NCBI RefSeq assembly: GCF_030505195.1
Contig: NZ_CP129672.1
Location: 5,614,501-5,678,500, forward strand
DNA from: Comamonas testosteroni
GTDB lineage: Bacteria; Pseudomonadota; Gammaproteobacteria; Burkholderiales; Burkholderiaceae_C
DNA length: 64,000 nt
Direction: 5' to 3'
The notes below the pieces were generated by a model. The model was not told the DNA's origin. It ran no database searches and was given only the letters and a program-made list of their open reading frames with translations. Of this stretch, positions 45,745-55,064 are shown in pieces; within the stretch, counting starts at the first letter, position 1, and each line of letters starts with the position of its first letter. The translations under genes were made by a program, and so were the position numbers.

Positions 45745-45857
45745 CTCACTTTAGGTCGGCTTCATTCGCCTGAAGCCATCCCTTTGTTCGTGCATGTCAT
45801 ATCTGTCGAGGTGCATAGCGACGGCGTTTCATTGCACTCAGAGCATTTAGAGGCTTT

Positions 45858-47117
45858 GTGAACCCCAAATTCAGATGGAGACTCTGCATCCTTGCAGGGC
45901 TGACGTCGGCGTGCACTTCCTATGCACAGCCGATGGAAGGCGTTGCTGCGCCCAGTTTGAGCAGCAACATTCAAAAAACAACCCTGGCGTCTGCCGTGGA
46001 AAGGGCCTGGAACTGCGCCGTTGCTTCTGCCGAGGCTGCAGGCATTTCTCGGCAGGCAGCCGCAGAAAAGCAAGCATCAAGTGCTCTTTGGGCTGCACCT
46101 CCCTCAGTGGAGTTGAGCCACCGCAATGACCGCCTGCAAAGCAACAATGGCGCTCGCGAGACTGAAGTAGCTTTGGCGGTGCCGCTCTGGCTTCCTGGCC
46201 AGAAAAGCGCCAAGCAGCAAGCCGCAGATTCGCTGTCATCTCTCTCACAGTTGTCTGAAGCTGAGGGAAAACTGCGTGTTGCAGAGGTCGTCCGTGAGTT
46301 GCATTGGCAGATTGCTGAGTTGCAAGCCAGCCAATCTTTGTCAAAGCAGCAGACCAGCACTTTTGCGGCCATCGCATCCGACGTGGATAAACGTGTCAAA
46401 GCTGGTGATCTGGCAAGAGCAGATGCTTTGGCAGCCAAGGGGGAGCTTTTAAGCGCACAAGCAGCTCAGTCACAGGCTGAAACCCAGCTTGAAGCAGCAA
46501 AGCGCCAGTGGACAGCCTTGACAGGATTGGCCCAAACACCTGACGCTACGTTTGCGAGTGCTGAAAGCCCGTCTCCTCGCCGGTTGGCTGAGCATCCCGA
46601 GCTGTTGCGTGCAGAACAGCAAGTAGACCTGGCACGTAAGCGTTTGGACTTGGTTGCCAAATCGAATCGCATTGCTCCAGAGCTGATCACCAAGCTCAGG
46701 CAAGACATGCCTGGCCATGGCCAGGGCTCCGCCTACAGCCTGGGCCTTGCAGTGCGTATTCCGTTCGGCACAGACGATAGAAATGCACCCTTGCAAGCTG
46801 CCGCCTTGACCGAGCTGGACATAGCTCAGCGCAAGGAGCAGGTGCTTCGTGCTCAGTTGTCTGCTCGCATGGAAAGCGCCAAGGCTGCAGCAGAGGCAAG
46901 TCAGTTGCAGTTGCAGACCGAGCGTGAAAAAGCCTCTTTGCTTAACGAACGAGCCAAGCTGATTCGCGCCTCCTTCAATGCAGGCGAGACATCGCTCCCA
47001 GAGCTCCTGCGCGCAGCCAGTGCCGCAGCTCAAGCTGACTACAGCGCTGCTCGGCAAGAGGCTGCATTTGGCCTCGCACGTGCACGTCTTCAACAAGCCT
47101 ACGGACAACTGCCATGA
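45858..47117 (+). CDS. CzcC-like outer-membrane factor (TolC family)
   Basis: 419 residues, GTG 45858 with TAGAGG. Signal peptide (LCILAGLTSACTSYAQ). OEP regions with AVPLWLPGQKSAKQQAADSL and long helices. It forms the outer-membrane channel for the RND pump below. Overlaps the next gene by ATGA. Confidence 0.85.
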   Translation: MNPKFRWRLCILAGLTSACTSYAQPMEGVAAPSLSSNIQKTTLASAVERAWNCAVASAEAAGISRQAAAEKQASSALWAAPPSVELSHRNDRLQSNNGARETEVALAVPLWLPGQKSAKQQAADSLSSLSQLSEAEGKLRVAEVVRELHWQIAELQASQSLSKQQTSTFAAIASDVDKRVKAGDLARADALAAKGELLSAQAAQSQAETQLEAAKRQWTALTGLAQTPDATFASAESPSPRRLAEHPELLRAEQQVDLARKRLDLVAKSNRIAPELITKLRQDMPGHGQGSAYSLGLAVRIPFGTDDRNAPLQAAALTELDIAQRKEQVLRAQLSARMESAKAAAEASQLQLQTEREKASLLNERAKLIRASFNAGETSLPELLRAASAAAQADYSAARQEAAFGLARARLQQAYGQLP

Positions 47118-47734
47118 ATTCCCCGTTTTCAACTCCTTGCGCTGTGAAGCGCTTGCTCTCATTGGGCGGCTTCGCCCTTTCTACAGGGATCGCCTTGGCA
47201 TCCCCTGGTGCACACGGTCCCAATGGAGAGCATTTGGATGCTGCCCCCACGGCAGGAGCCACGTCTTCTGCACCCAGGTTCGAGACCAAGTCGGAAAACT
47301 ACGAGCTGGTTGGTCGCCTGCAGGGCGGTGAGTTTTCGATGTTTATCAATCGATTCGCTACCAATGAGCCCGTAGATCAAGCCAAAGTGGAAGTCGAACT
47401 GGGCCCGCTGAAAGCCCCTGCGCCATATCACTCGGACCAGGGCGACTATGCCGTGGCTGACGAGAAGTTTTTGGCAGAACTCGGCAAAAAAGGGTCACAC
47501 GCGCTGGTGATCACGATTCTGGACGGCAAAGAGTCTGACCTGCTGGACGGTACTTTGGAAGTCGGGGCGACCCAGGCTGCAGCTGAGGCCACCCATGCTC
47601 ATGGAGATGAAAACGCTTTGCTGTTTGGCGCATTGGCAATTGCGGCATTGGCGGCATTGGCCGCAGTGGGCGGATTGGGATGGCTCTTGGGCCGTGGCTC
47701 TAACAGCAAAGTAGCAAAGGGAGGCGCCCAATGA
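47114..47734 (+). CDS. exported, membrane-anchored protein of an RND operon, unknown
   Basis: 206 residues. Signal sequence, then SPGAHGPNGEHLDAAP, a beta-rich periplasmic region (YELVGRLQGGEFSMFINRF, VEVELGPLKAPAPYH), and a C-terminal membrane helix (LLFGALAIAALAALAAVGGL) with a basic end. The same GAHGPNGEHLD segment occurs in the next gene product, so this part was duplicated or is a shared binding motif. Not a classic part of Czc systems. Overlaps both neighbours by ATGA, so it is translated in a block with them and probably works with the adaptor. Confidence 0.75.
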   Translation: MNSPFSTPCAVKRLLSLGGFALSTGIALASPGAHGPNGEHLDAAPTAGATSSAPRFETKSENYELVGRLQGGEFSMFINRFATNEPVDQAKVEVELGPLKAPAPYHSDQGDYAVADEKFLAELGKKGSHALVITILDGKESDLLDGTLEVGATQAAAEATHAHGDENALLFGALAIAALAALAAVGGLGWLLGRGSNSKVAKGGAQ

Positions 47735-48849
47735 AGCGCATCGTCATCATGTCTGCGGTCTTGGCCGTCACCATGGCTCAAGCCTCTCCGGGCGCTCATG
47801 GCCCCAACGGAGAGCATCTGGATACGGCCTCGGCCACTCCATCGGCAGCAGGTTTGAGTCGCTTGCCTGATGGCAGCGTCAATGTGCCCATGCTGTCCCA
47901 GCGCCGATTGGCAATTCGCACGGAAATTGCCTTGATGTCCGAAGCAAGCGCAACCACCGAACTGCCAGCCAAAGTCATTGCGGACCCCAATGCAAGTGGC
48001 CTGGTTCAGACGGTTGTGGGCGGAAAGATTGAGGCCGGAGCCCAAGGCTTGCCGTTCGCTGGCAAGACTGTACGCAAAGGGGAAGTCCTGGCGGTCGTAG
48101 CCCATCACGCAGAGCCACTGGCCTTGTCTGGGCAGCGTGCCCAGTTGGCCGAACTCAGAGGTGCCCGCGAAATTGCACAGAAGCGTGTGGAGCGACTCAA
48201 AGGGCTTGAAGGCACTGTCCCACGCAAAGAGATTGAAGCGGCTCAGACAGAGCTTGCAAGCCTACGGGCGCGTGAAAGCGCAATCGGTGGCGGACTTGCT
48301 GCCAAGGAAAACGTGGTAGCTCCCGTCTCGGGTGTCATCGCTAGCGCCAATGTGGTGCTCGGCCAGGTTGTCGAATCCAAGAATGTCTTGTTTGAGATCA
48401 CCGATTCAGCCAAGGTCATGGTGGAGGCCACAACGGCCGATCCTGCTTTAGCAGCCAACATCAGTGCAGCAACGATCAAAGCGACTCCGGGAGTCCGTTT
48501 GGAGCTCATTGGTGCTGGTCGAAGCTTGCGTGACGGTGTGTTGCCATTGACCTTCAAGGCGGTTGCATCCGATGCCACTCAACAGCTACCGATTGCTATT
48601 GGCCAACCTGTCACCGTGATTGCCAACTCCAAGCAAAGTGTCAAAGGCTTTGTTCTTCCCGCACAGGCGATCACCCGCAATCCGGCCAATGAGCCTGTCG
48701 TCTGGATTAAGTCAGGTGCAGAGCGCTATATCCCGCAACCCGTGCAGTACCAAGTGCTAGATGCGAACCGGATCGTCGTCACCAAGGGGCTTGGCGATGA
48801 GAACCGGGTCGTGGTTCAAGGTGCGGCGCTGATAGCACAAATCCGCTGA
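47731..48849 (+). CDS. CzcB-like periplasmic adaptor
   Basis: 372 residues. Signal sequence, the shared SPGAHGPNGEHLDTAS segment, then adaptor core: VGGKIEAGAQGLPFAGKTVRKGEVLAVV, a helical hairpin (RGAREIAQKRVERLKGLEG), ENVVAPVSGVIASANVVLGQVV and a barrel. Links the RND pump to the outer-membrane factor. ATGA overlap with 47114-47734. Confidence 0.85.
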   Translation: MKRIVIMSAVLAVTMAQASPGAHGPNGEHLDTASATPSAAGLSRLPDGSVNVPMLSQRRLAIRTEIALMSEASATTELPAKVIADPNASGLVQTVVGGKIEAGAQGLPFAGKTVRKGEVLAVVAHHAEPLALSGQRAQLAELRGAREIAQKRVERLKGLEGTVPRKEIEAAQTELASLRARESAIGGGLAAKENVVAPVSGVIASANVVLGQVVESKNVLFEITDSAKVMVEATTADPALAANISAATIKATPGVRLELIGAGRSLRDGVLPLTFKAVASDATQQLPIAIGQPVTVIANSKQSVKGFVLPAQAITRNPANEPVVWIKSGAERYIPQPVQYQVLDANRIVVTKGLGDENRVVVQGAALIAQIR

Positions 48850-48864
48850 ACTGTGAGGTGACAC

Positions 48865-51800
48865 ATGTTCAATTGGATTGTTCGTAACAGCCTGCATAAC
48901 CGGCTGTTTGTGCTGGCGTTCGCTGCGATATTGATGGTCTACGGGATCATCACGGCAGTTAAAACGCCTGTTGATGTCTTCCCGGACCTCAACAAACCTC
49001 TGATCACTGTTCTGACCGAAGCCGGGGGCATGGCCCCTGAAGAAGTCGAGCAGCTGGTGACTTTCCCCATTGAAACTGCATTGAATGGCATGCCGGGGGT
49101 CACTCGCGTGCGCTCCATGTCCGGGGTCGGCTTGTCGATTCTCTATGCCGAGTTTGACTGGGGAACTGACATCTACCGCAATCGCCAGTTGGTGGCGGAG
49201 CGGCTTGCGCTCGTACGCGAGCGACTTCCCGCTGATGTGGTGCCGGTGATGGGCCCTGTGTCTTCCATCATGGGTGAGGTCATGCTGCTGGCCTTGCCCT
49301 TGAATGTGGGCGAAAAAGGCGCATCGGCCGCAACTCCCATGCAGGCTCGGGAGTATGCGGACTTTGTGCTGCGCCCCCGATTACTGGCTGTACAGGGTGT
49401 TTCGCAAGTCATTCCCATTGGGGGTGAAGTACGTCAATTGCGTGTGGAGCCTGACACCGCCCGGATGGCTCAGTTTGGTGTCACCCTTTCTCAGCTGGAA
49501 ACGGCTTTAAAGGGATTTGCTGGCAATGCAGGCGGTGGCTTCATCGACCTCAATAGCAAGGAATATCTGATCCGCCACATCGGGCGCACTAACAAGGTCG
49601 AGGACCTGCAGGCAGCTGCAGTGGCCTGGCGAGATGGCCGTCCGATCCGCCTGGAGCAAGTTGCCAATGTCCGGTTTGCTTCGGCCATGAAGCGCGGTGA
49701 CGGTGGTTACAACGGCTCTCCTGCGGTCATTGTCAGCGTTCAGAAGCAGCCTGAAGCCGATACCGTTCGCGTGACGCATGACATCGAGCAAGCACTTCGA
49801 GAGCTCAGCAAGGGCCGCCCTGAAGGCATCAACGAACCAAGAGCCTTGTTCCGACAGGCGGATTTCATTGAAGCCTCCATTGGCAACGTGACAGAAGCAC
49901 TGCGTGATGGAGCCATCATGGTTGCCATCGTGCTGTTTGCCTTCTTGCTCTCGGCCAGAACCACTCTGATCTCACTGGTCGCGATCCCACTGTCGCTGGC
50001 TGCTACGGCACTGGTATTTCACTGGCTGGGTCAATCCATCAATGTGATGACTCTGGGCGGACTTGCCATCGCTATTGGTGAATTGGTTGACGATGCGGTG
50101 GTGGACGTAGAAAACATTCTGCGCAGACTCAAGCAGAACCGGGAGCTGGAGCACCCGGCGCCGACGCTTGAGGTTGTGCGCAAAGCCAGTGTGGAGGTTC
50201 GCTCCGGCATCGTCTATGCCACAGCCATCGTGGTGCTGGTGTTCGTGCCCCTATTTGCTCTGCCAGGCGTCGAAGGCCGCTTGTTCTCGCCGCTGGGCAT
50301 CGCCTACATCATCTCCATTCTGGCATCCATGCTGGTGTCGATGACGGTGACGCCGGTACTGTGTTCCTACCTCCTGCCGAGAATGAAGCGCATTGATCAC
50401 GGGGACAGCCCCATCGTCAGACGCCTCAAGCAATGGGATGAAAAGCTGCTGGCTTGGTCCTTCCCAAGAAGCAAGGCGCTGATGGCTGCGGCCTTGGCTG
50501 CAGTCGTGATTGCACTGGCCAGCGTTCCCTTCTTCCCTAGAGCGTTCCTGCCAGCCTTCAATGAGGGCTCGCTGGTTCTGGGCATGGTGTTCAATCCGGG
50601 CACGTCGTTGGCCGAAGCCAATCGTATGGGCTCCTTGGCTGAGACCTTGATCATGGAGGTGCCCGAGGTCACCCAGGTTGGGCGCCGAACAGGTCGCGCA
50701 GAGCTGGATGAGCATGCCGAAGGGGTCCACTCTGCAGAGATCGACGTTGATCTGAAGCGCAGCGAGCGTGATCGTGAAGTCGTGATGGCCGATATTCGCG
50801 CAAAGCTGTCTGTGCTGCCCGCACAAGTCGCTGTGGGCCAGCCGATTTCTCACCGCTTGGATCACTTGCTTTCTGGTGTGCGTGCTCAGATTGCTCTGAA
50901 GATTTCTGGTGACGATACCGACACGCTGCGTGGTTTGGCCGAGCAGATGCGCCAGAGCCTTTCAAGCATCCCTGGCTTGGTTGACCTAACCGTCGAGAAG
51001 CAAGTGCTGATTCCTCAGATTACTGTGCGTCTTGACCATCAGAAGGCTGCCCAGGTGGGCTTGGCTCCTGGAGAAGCTGTTCGGGTGCTGCAAGCGCTGA
51101 CGGATGGTGCTCATGGTGCACAGATCGTGGATGGCCCTCGTCGCTACGAGCTGGTGTTGCGTTTGCCTGATGAAGGTCGAAGCCCGCAAGACCTGGCTCG
51201 AACCCTGATCGACACGCCGGCTGGCCGGATTCCAGTTTCCGCTATTGCGACGGTTTCCGAAACGGATGGACCCAACCAGATTGGCCGAGAAAACGGTCGT
51301 CGTCGCATCGTGGTCTATGCCAACACGGACGGTTCAGACATGAGCCGTATCGTGCGTGACATCCGTGCAGCGATAGATCGCACCCAGCTGCCGACAGGCA
51401 ACTCCATCTCCCTGGAAGGTCAGTTCCAGGCTCAGGAGCAGGCTGCGCAGAAGATTGCGTGGCTATCGCTGATGTCTCTGGCGTTGGTGTTCCTGGTGCT
51501 TTACACACGCTACCGCTCCACGACGCTGGCCTTGATCATCATGGCCAATATCCCGTTGGCTTTGGTGGGCAGTGTGATTGCAATGTGGCTTTCAGGGATC
51601 ACGCTCTCCGTGGCCTCCATGGTGGGCTTCATTACCTTGACGGGTATTGCGGTTCGCAACGGCATCCTCAAGGTGAGCCACTACATCAACCTCTGCAAGT
51701 TTGAGGGGGAGCAGTTCGGTCAGCCAATGGTTGTCAGAGGCTCCCTGGAGCGCCTGACGCCTGTGCTGATGACTGCACTGGTGGCTGCGTTTGCCCTGAC

Positions 51801-52008
51801 GCCTTTGCTGCTGTCGGCAGATGCCGCAGGCAAGGAAATCTTGCACCCAGTTGCGGTGGTCATCTTCGGTGGCCTGGTGAGCTCCACTCTCCTCGACACC
51901 CTGTTGACTCCACTGATGTACCTGGCATTTGGCCGAAAGGCCACCGAAAAGCTTCTGGCTTCAAATCCAGAAGCCGAAGGCACGCCTGAGCAGCAAGAAG
52001 CGTTTTAA
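48865..52008 (+). CDS. heavy-metal RND efflux pump, non-canonical CzcA type
   Basis: 1047 residues, 12 membrane helices and two periplasmic loops. It starts [23 protein letters not shown]. The TM4 proton-relay region reads [20 protein letters not shown]; classic CzcA/CnrA have DFGxxxDGAxxxVEN and CusA has GAMVDA. So it belongs to a further HME subgroup (HME5-like by my memory of the Nies scheme) and its metal cannot be read off. The His-rich neighbours suggest Zn, Co, Ni or Cd. Full length. Confidence 0.9.
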   Translation: MFNWIVRNSLHNRLFVLAFAAILMVYGIITAVKTPVDVFPDLNKPLITVLTEAGGMAPEEVEQLVTFPIETALNGMPGVTRVRSMSGVGLSILYAEFDWGTDIYRNRQLVAERLALVRERLPADVVPVMGPVSSIMGEVMLLALPLNVGEKGASAATPMQAREYADFVLRPRLLAVQGVSQVIPIGGEVRQLRVEPDTARMAQFGVTLSQLETALKGFAGNAGGGFIDLNSKEYLIRHIGRTNKVEDLQAAAVAWRDGRPIRLEQVANVRFASAMKRGDGGYNGSPAVIVSVQKQPEADTVRVTHDIEQALRELSKGRPEGINEPRALFRQADFIEASIGNVTEALRDGAIMVAIVLFAFLLSARTTLISLVAIPLSLAATALVFHWLGQSINVMTLGGLAIAIGELVDDAVVDVENILRRLKQNRELEHPAPTLEVVRKASVEVRSGIVYATAIVVLVFVPLFALPGVEGRLFSPLGIAYIISILASMLVSMTVTPVLCSYLLPRMKRIDHGDSPIVRRLKQWDEKLLAWSFPRSKALMAAALAAVVIALASVPFFPRAFLPAFNEGSLVLGMVFNPGTSLAEANRMGSLAETLIMEVPEVTQVGRRTGRAELDEHAEGVHSAEIDVDLKRSERDREVVMADIRAKLSVLPAQVAVGQPISHRLDHLLSGVRAQIALKISGDDTDTLRGLAEQMRQSLSSIPGLVDLTVEKQVLIPQITVRLDHQKAAQVGLAPGEAVRVLQALTDGAHGAQIVDGPRRYELVLRLPDEGRSPQDLARTLIDTPAGRIPVSAIATVSETDGPNQIGRENGRRRIVVYANTDGSDMSRIVRDIRAAIDRTQLPTGNSISLEGQFQAQEQAAQKIAWLSLMSLALVFLVLYTRYRSTTLALIIMANIPLALVGSVIAMWLSGITLSVASMVGFITLTGIAVRNGILKVSHYINLCKFEGEQFGQPMVVRGSLERLTPVLMTALVAAFALTPLLLSADAAGKEILHPVAVVIFGGLVSSTLLDTLLTPLMYLAFGRKATEKLLASNPEAEGTPEQQEAF

Positions 52009-52067
52009 AGCAATTACGGGCTTTGAGGCGCAGCCCTTGATGCGCCTCGCTTTAGCTAGGAATAGTT

Positions 52068-52439
52068 ATGAAAAAACTGCTGTCTGCAGCTGTCCTGGGC
52101 CTTTCTCTGATCAGCATGAACGCCATGGCTCATGGCACTGCCAAGCCTCAACACGGCGGCATTGTCCAATCGGCCAGCGATCTGTCCTTTGAGCTGGTTG
52201 CACAGGCCAATGGTGCTGCTATCTACGTTATTGATCATGATGATCCTGCTGACGTGAACAAGATGGGCGGCAAACTGACTGTGCTCAATGGCACAGAAAA
52301 GTCTGAAGCTGACATCAAGCCTGCTGGTGGAAACAAACTCGAAACAACGGGAGTCAAGGTTGCGAAGGGCAGCAAAGTTGTCGCGACCATCACTGGTGTT
52401 GAAGGCCAAACTGTCACCGTGCGTTTCTCGGTGAAGTAA
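52068..52439 (+). CDS. small exported protein of the RND operon
   Basis: 123 residues. Signal peptide (MKKLLSAAVLGLSLISMNAMA) with the mature end starting HGTAKPQHGGIVQ, followed by a beta-rich domain (LSFELVAQANGAAIYVIDHDD, VVATITGVEGQTVTVRFSVK). The N-terminal His residues recall the metal-binding start of CopC. A periplasmic metal-binding role is inferred from position. Confidence 0.7.
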   Translation: MKKLLSAAVLGLSLISMNAMAHGTAKPQHGGIVQSASDLSFELVAQANGAAIYVIDHDDPADVNKMGGKLTVLNGTEKSEADIKPAGGNKLETTGVKVAKGSKVVATITGVEGQTVTVRFSVK

Positions 52440-52477
52440 TACCCAGCTAGACAAAGCATAGGTAAGACGAGGTAGCT

Positions 52478-53527
52478 ATGAATGTTCTGGCAAACCGTGG
52501 AGTTGTCGCCGCACTCAGCGCAGCAGTTCTGTTTGGAGCAGGTACACCAGCAGTCAAGATGCTGCTGGAGCATGCCAGTCCCTGGTTGATGGCAGGCATT
52601 CTCTACCTCGGTTCCGGCATCGGCTTGCTGATCTACAGGCTGATTACGAAAGCTCCTGCAGTCGCCCTGAAACGTAATGAGATGGGCTGGCTGGCCGGAG
52701 CCGTTGTAGCAGGCGGCATGATGGGGCCGCTGCTTTTGATGACAGGCTTGTCCGGGATGGCTGCGACCGACGCATCTTTGCTGCTCAACGCAGAGGGCGT
52801 ACTGACTGCCGTTCTAGCCTGGTTTGTGTTCAAAGAAAACTTTGATCGCCGTATCGCCTTGGGTATGGTAGCGATCGTCGCTGGTGCCGTCGTGCTCAGT
52901 TGGCCGAGCCAAACGGGATCCGCGAGTCTTTGGCCCAAGCTTGCAGTGCTCGGTGCTTGTCTGTCCTGGGCCATTGACAACAATCTGACCCGTAAGGTGT
53001 CGATTGCGGATGCCTCGTTCATTGCAATGATGAAGGGACTGGCTGCTGGTGCCACCAATTTACTGTTGGCTTTGGCGACTGGCGCAGTTTGGCCGTCACC
53101 AGGAATCGTGGCCTTGGGTACGGTGATCGGCTTCCTGAGCTATGGCACAAGTCTGGTCTTGTTCGTGATCGCCTTGCGCTATCTGGGTACAGCTCGCACA
53201 GGCGCGTATTTCTCTATCGCGCCGTTTTTTGGAGCCTTGCTGGCCATTGCTTTCTTGGGAGAACCAGCATCGACTCGATTGCTCGTTGCAGGCGTTCTGA
53301 TGGGTATCGGGGTCTGGCTGCACCTTACCGAAACCCATCAGCACGAGCATACCCATGAGTTGCTGAAACATAGTCATGAGCACGAACATGATGAGCATCA
53401 TCAGCATGTCCATGCGGATGGGCTGCCGGCAACTGGTAAGCACGCGCATTTGCATACTCATGAGCCCATGACTCACACCCACGAGCATTTCCCGGACATC
53501 CATCATCAGCACGACCACAAACATTGA
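52478..53527 (+). CDS. EamA/DMT-family transporter with long His-rich tail
   Basis: 349 residues. Ten membrane helices in two EamA halves (ALSAAVLFGAGTPAVKMLLEH; LAVLGACLSWAIDNNLTRKV). From about residue 285 the C-terminus is a cytoplasmic tail full of His-x-His (THELLKHSHEHEHDEHHQHV and similar), ending DIHHQHDHKH. Such tails bind Zn(II), Ni(II) or Co(II). Probably a metal exporter, or one gated by metal, completing the RND operon. Most DMT members lack this tail. Confidence 0.85.
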   Translation: MNVLANRGVVAALSAAVLFGAGTPAVKMLLEHASPWLMAGILYLGSGIGLLIYRLITKAPAVALKRNEMGWLAGAVVAGGMMGPLLLMTGLSGMAATDASLLLNAEGVLTAVLAWFVFKENFDRRIALGMVAIVAGAVVLSWPSQTGSASLWPKLAVLGACLSWAIDNNLTRKVSIADASFIAMMKGLAAGATNLLLALATGAVWPSPGIVALGTVIGFLSYGTSLVLFVIALRYLGTARTGAYFSIAPFFGALLAIAFLGEPASTRLLVAGVLMGIGVWLHLTETHQHEHTHELLKHSHEHEHDEHHQHVHADGLPATGKHAHLHTHEPMTHTHEHFPDIHHQHDHKH

Positions 53528-53861
53528 CTATTGCCGCTGGTTCTCTTGAATGCGTTTGGACGATCATCCGCGGGGATGTACGCAATCCAGCCCAAAGCAG
53601 TCATCTACTTGAAATGCACCGATTTCTGCTTCGGGTCGATTGCTGCCGGTGGTCAGTACAAGCAGGCCGGTCATCACCTATCGGAATGATGGTCAATTAA
53701 GGCCAGCACCCGCAAACTCGCCGCGCCAACTGTCAACACTGTTTGACGGGCAGAAATCTACCGTTTATTCTCCTGCCCGTGAACGCCTTTTGGCACACAT
53801 AGACGACTGAGCTTTTGAGAGTCGTCAGCCGATCCCCCAAGGATTGGTCAAAGCATTACCT
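53528..53861. other. cargo-backbone junction region
   Basis: No supportable gene. The 53640-53700 part has a GGTGGTCAGTACAAGCAGG and CGGAATGATGGTCAA pattern that recalls IS21-type ends, but no boundary can be drawn. From about 53750 the sequence takes on the character of the backbone leaders. Confidence 0.35.
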
Positions 53862-53945
53862 CGCAACCCGGATGGGGATCATCGCCCCATCCAGACCTTG
53901 CGGTCAGGTGCGGCTGTGCTCCGTCCAAACATTGGAAATTTGGAG
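53862..53945 (+). promoter_or_regulatory. two-hairpin leader of the STY4534/DUF3577 gene
   Basis: Hairpin 1: CGCAA-CCC-GGATGGGG-loop-CCCCATCC-AGACC-TTGCG (53862-53902). Hairpin 2: TCCAAA (53924-53929) with TTTGGA (53939-53944), hiding the TTTGGAG ribosome site. A 'DUF3577 RNA motif' has been described upstream of such genes; whether this is the same structure is not tested. Confidence 0.7.
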
Positions 53946-53950
53946 TCATC

Positions 53951-54682
53951 ATGCAGCAACAACAAGCACCTGCTCAACGTGAGTTTTTCAACCTGCACGC
54001 TAACGGCATTGGGTATTTGAACCGTGTTCGTTGGGTAACGCCCACTGGTCGTGGTCGTAAGGCTGAACCGTTTCTCGCTTGCGCCATCAGTGCGCTGCGT
54101 GGGGCAACGGATTCTCCCGACTACACATATTTCGATCTGCGCGTGTCCTCTGCCGAGGCCATTGACCTGATCGATAGTCTGCAAAAGGAAGTTGATGAGC
54201 GCCGCAAGGTGCTGATCTCTTTCCGTATTGCTGACCTCTACGCTCACTCTTACGAGCGAGATGTGCGAGATCAAGGCGGACGCCCCACCGGGCAGAAGGA
54301 ACACGCCGGCCTCATCAAAGGCCGTCTGATTCTTATCAACTCGGTGAAGGTTGATGGTCAGCTCGTGTATCAACGTGCCGAGTCGAATGTGGAGGCTGCT
54401 CATCTGGGCAGTCAACCGCAAGGCGATGAGGCGTTCCACGATGATCGTGCTGGTAATTCCGAACAGGGTGGCCAGGATGAGCAACCGCATGGACCTGCAT
54501 CGCAGGAACGTGCACCGGCTCAAGCTCCACGTCAGCAACCTCAGTATCGTGCTCCTGCTCCGCAGGGCCGTACACCTTCGGCGCCTACGCGCCAGCCAGC
54601 TCGCTCAGGCGGGTACGGCAGTACGCCTGGCCATCAACGGCAAGGCGGATATGCTGATCGACGCGAACATGATTACGCGTAA
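53951..54682 (+). CDS. STY4534-family ICE replication protein (DUF3577)
   Basis: 243 residues. The conserved core (about 1-150) has FFNLHANGIGYLNRVRWV, KAEPFLACAISALRGATDSPDYTYFDLRVSS and LISFRIADLYAHSYER, an OB-fold-like protein unique to ICEs. The C-terminal about 90 residues are Gln/Pro/Arg-rich and disordered. Thought to take part in replication of the excised element. Comes after the cargo, so the cargo splits the backbone here. Confidence 0.88.
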   Translation: MQQQQAPAQREFFNLHANGIGYLNRVRWVTPTGRGRKAEPFLACAISALRGATDSPDYTYFDLRVSSAEAIDLIDSLQKEVDERRKVLISFRIADLYAHSYERDVRDQGGRPTGQKEHAGLIKGRLILINSVKVDGQLVYQRAESNVEAAHLGSQPQGDEAFHDDRAGNSEQGGQDEQPHGPASQERAPAQAPRQQPQYRAPAPQGRTPSAPTRQPARSGGYGSTPGHQRQGGYADRREHDYA

Positions 54683-54700
54683 TCAGCAGTAGCCACCCAC

Positions 54701-54726
54701 CCCTGAATTGCGAAAGCAATTCAGGG
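54701..54726 (+). terminator. hairpin after the STY4534 gene
   Basis: CCCTGAATTGC-GAAA-GCAATTCAGGG, a perfect 11-bp stem with a GNRA tetraloop. The downstream sequence (CGTGATTTG) is not U-rich, so termination is uncertain; RNA processing or 3' protection is possible. Confidence 0.55.
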
Positions 54727-54760
54727 CGTGATTTGTGGCCCGAATACCCTGGAATTGCGC

Positions 54761-55004
54761 TATGCTCTCAGCCTTTCCAAGTGTTTGCCGGTATCACTCA
54801 AACCGGATGCTAGGCAACTAGCGAAGCAGGTGAGCCTCTGAAACTTGCGCGCCCTACGGGCCGAGGCACTTATAGACCGTACACACTTCACTCGTTGACG
54901 CACACCTCGAACCGGTGTGTTCTGTCTCATTCCCAAAGGATCGGAAGTCCTTTGGAGATTCCAAACAGCACTCCACAGGCATATGCGTGTGGAGTGTTTT
55001 TTTT
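54761..55004 (+). ncRNA. putative structured small RNA with strong terminator
   Basis: No ORF fills this 380-bp gap. Successive perfect hairpins: CACACC/GGTGTG (54901-54919), CCAAAGGA/TCCTTTGG (54933-54955) and a terminator CACTCCACA/TGTGGAGTG with eight T residues (54969-55004). A TATGCT at 54761 is a possible -10. The 5' end is a guess. It could be a free small RNA or the attenuated leader of the DUF3275 gene. Confidence 0.45.
54969..55004 (+). terminator. strong Rho-independent terminator
   Basis: 9-bp stem CACTCCACA/TGTGGAGTG, loop GGCATATGCG, then eight T residues. Only 60 bp before the next start codon. Confidence 0.85.
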
Positions 55005-55006
55005 CA

Positions 55007-55059
55007 CCCACGCGGGCCTGGCCCCGCGTTGGACTGGTGCTCCGCAATCTGATGGAGCA
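55007..55059 (+). promoter_or_regulatory. two-hairpin leader of the DUF3275 gene
   Basis: Hairpin 1: CC-C-ACGCGGG-CCTGGC-CCCGCGT-T-GG (55007-55032), one mismatch. Hairpin 2: TGCTCC (55038-55043) with GGAGCA (55054-55059), the ribosome site. Confidence 0.7.
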
Positions 55060-55064
55060 AAAGC

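Noticed and set aside
53640..53700. IS21-type end fragment
   Set aside because: The resemblance is from memory only; no transposase, inverted repeat or boundary is visible.
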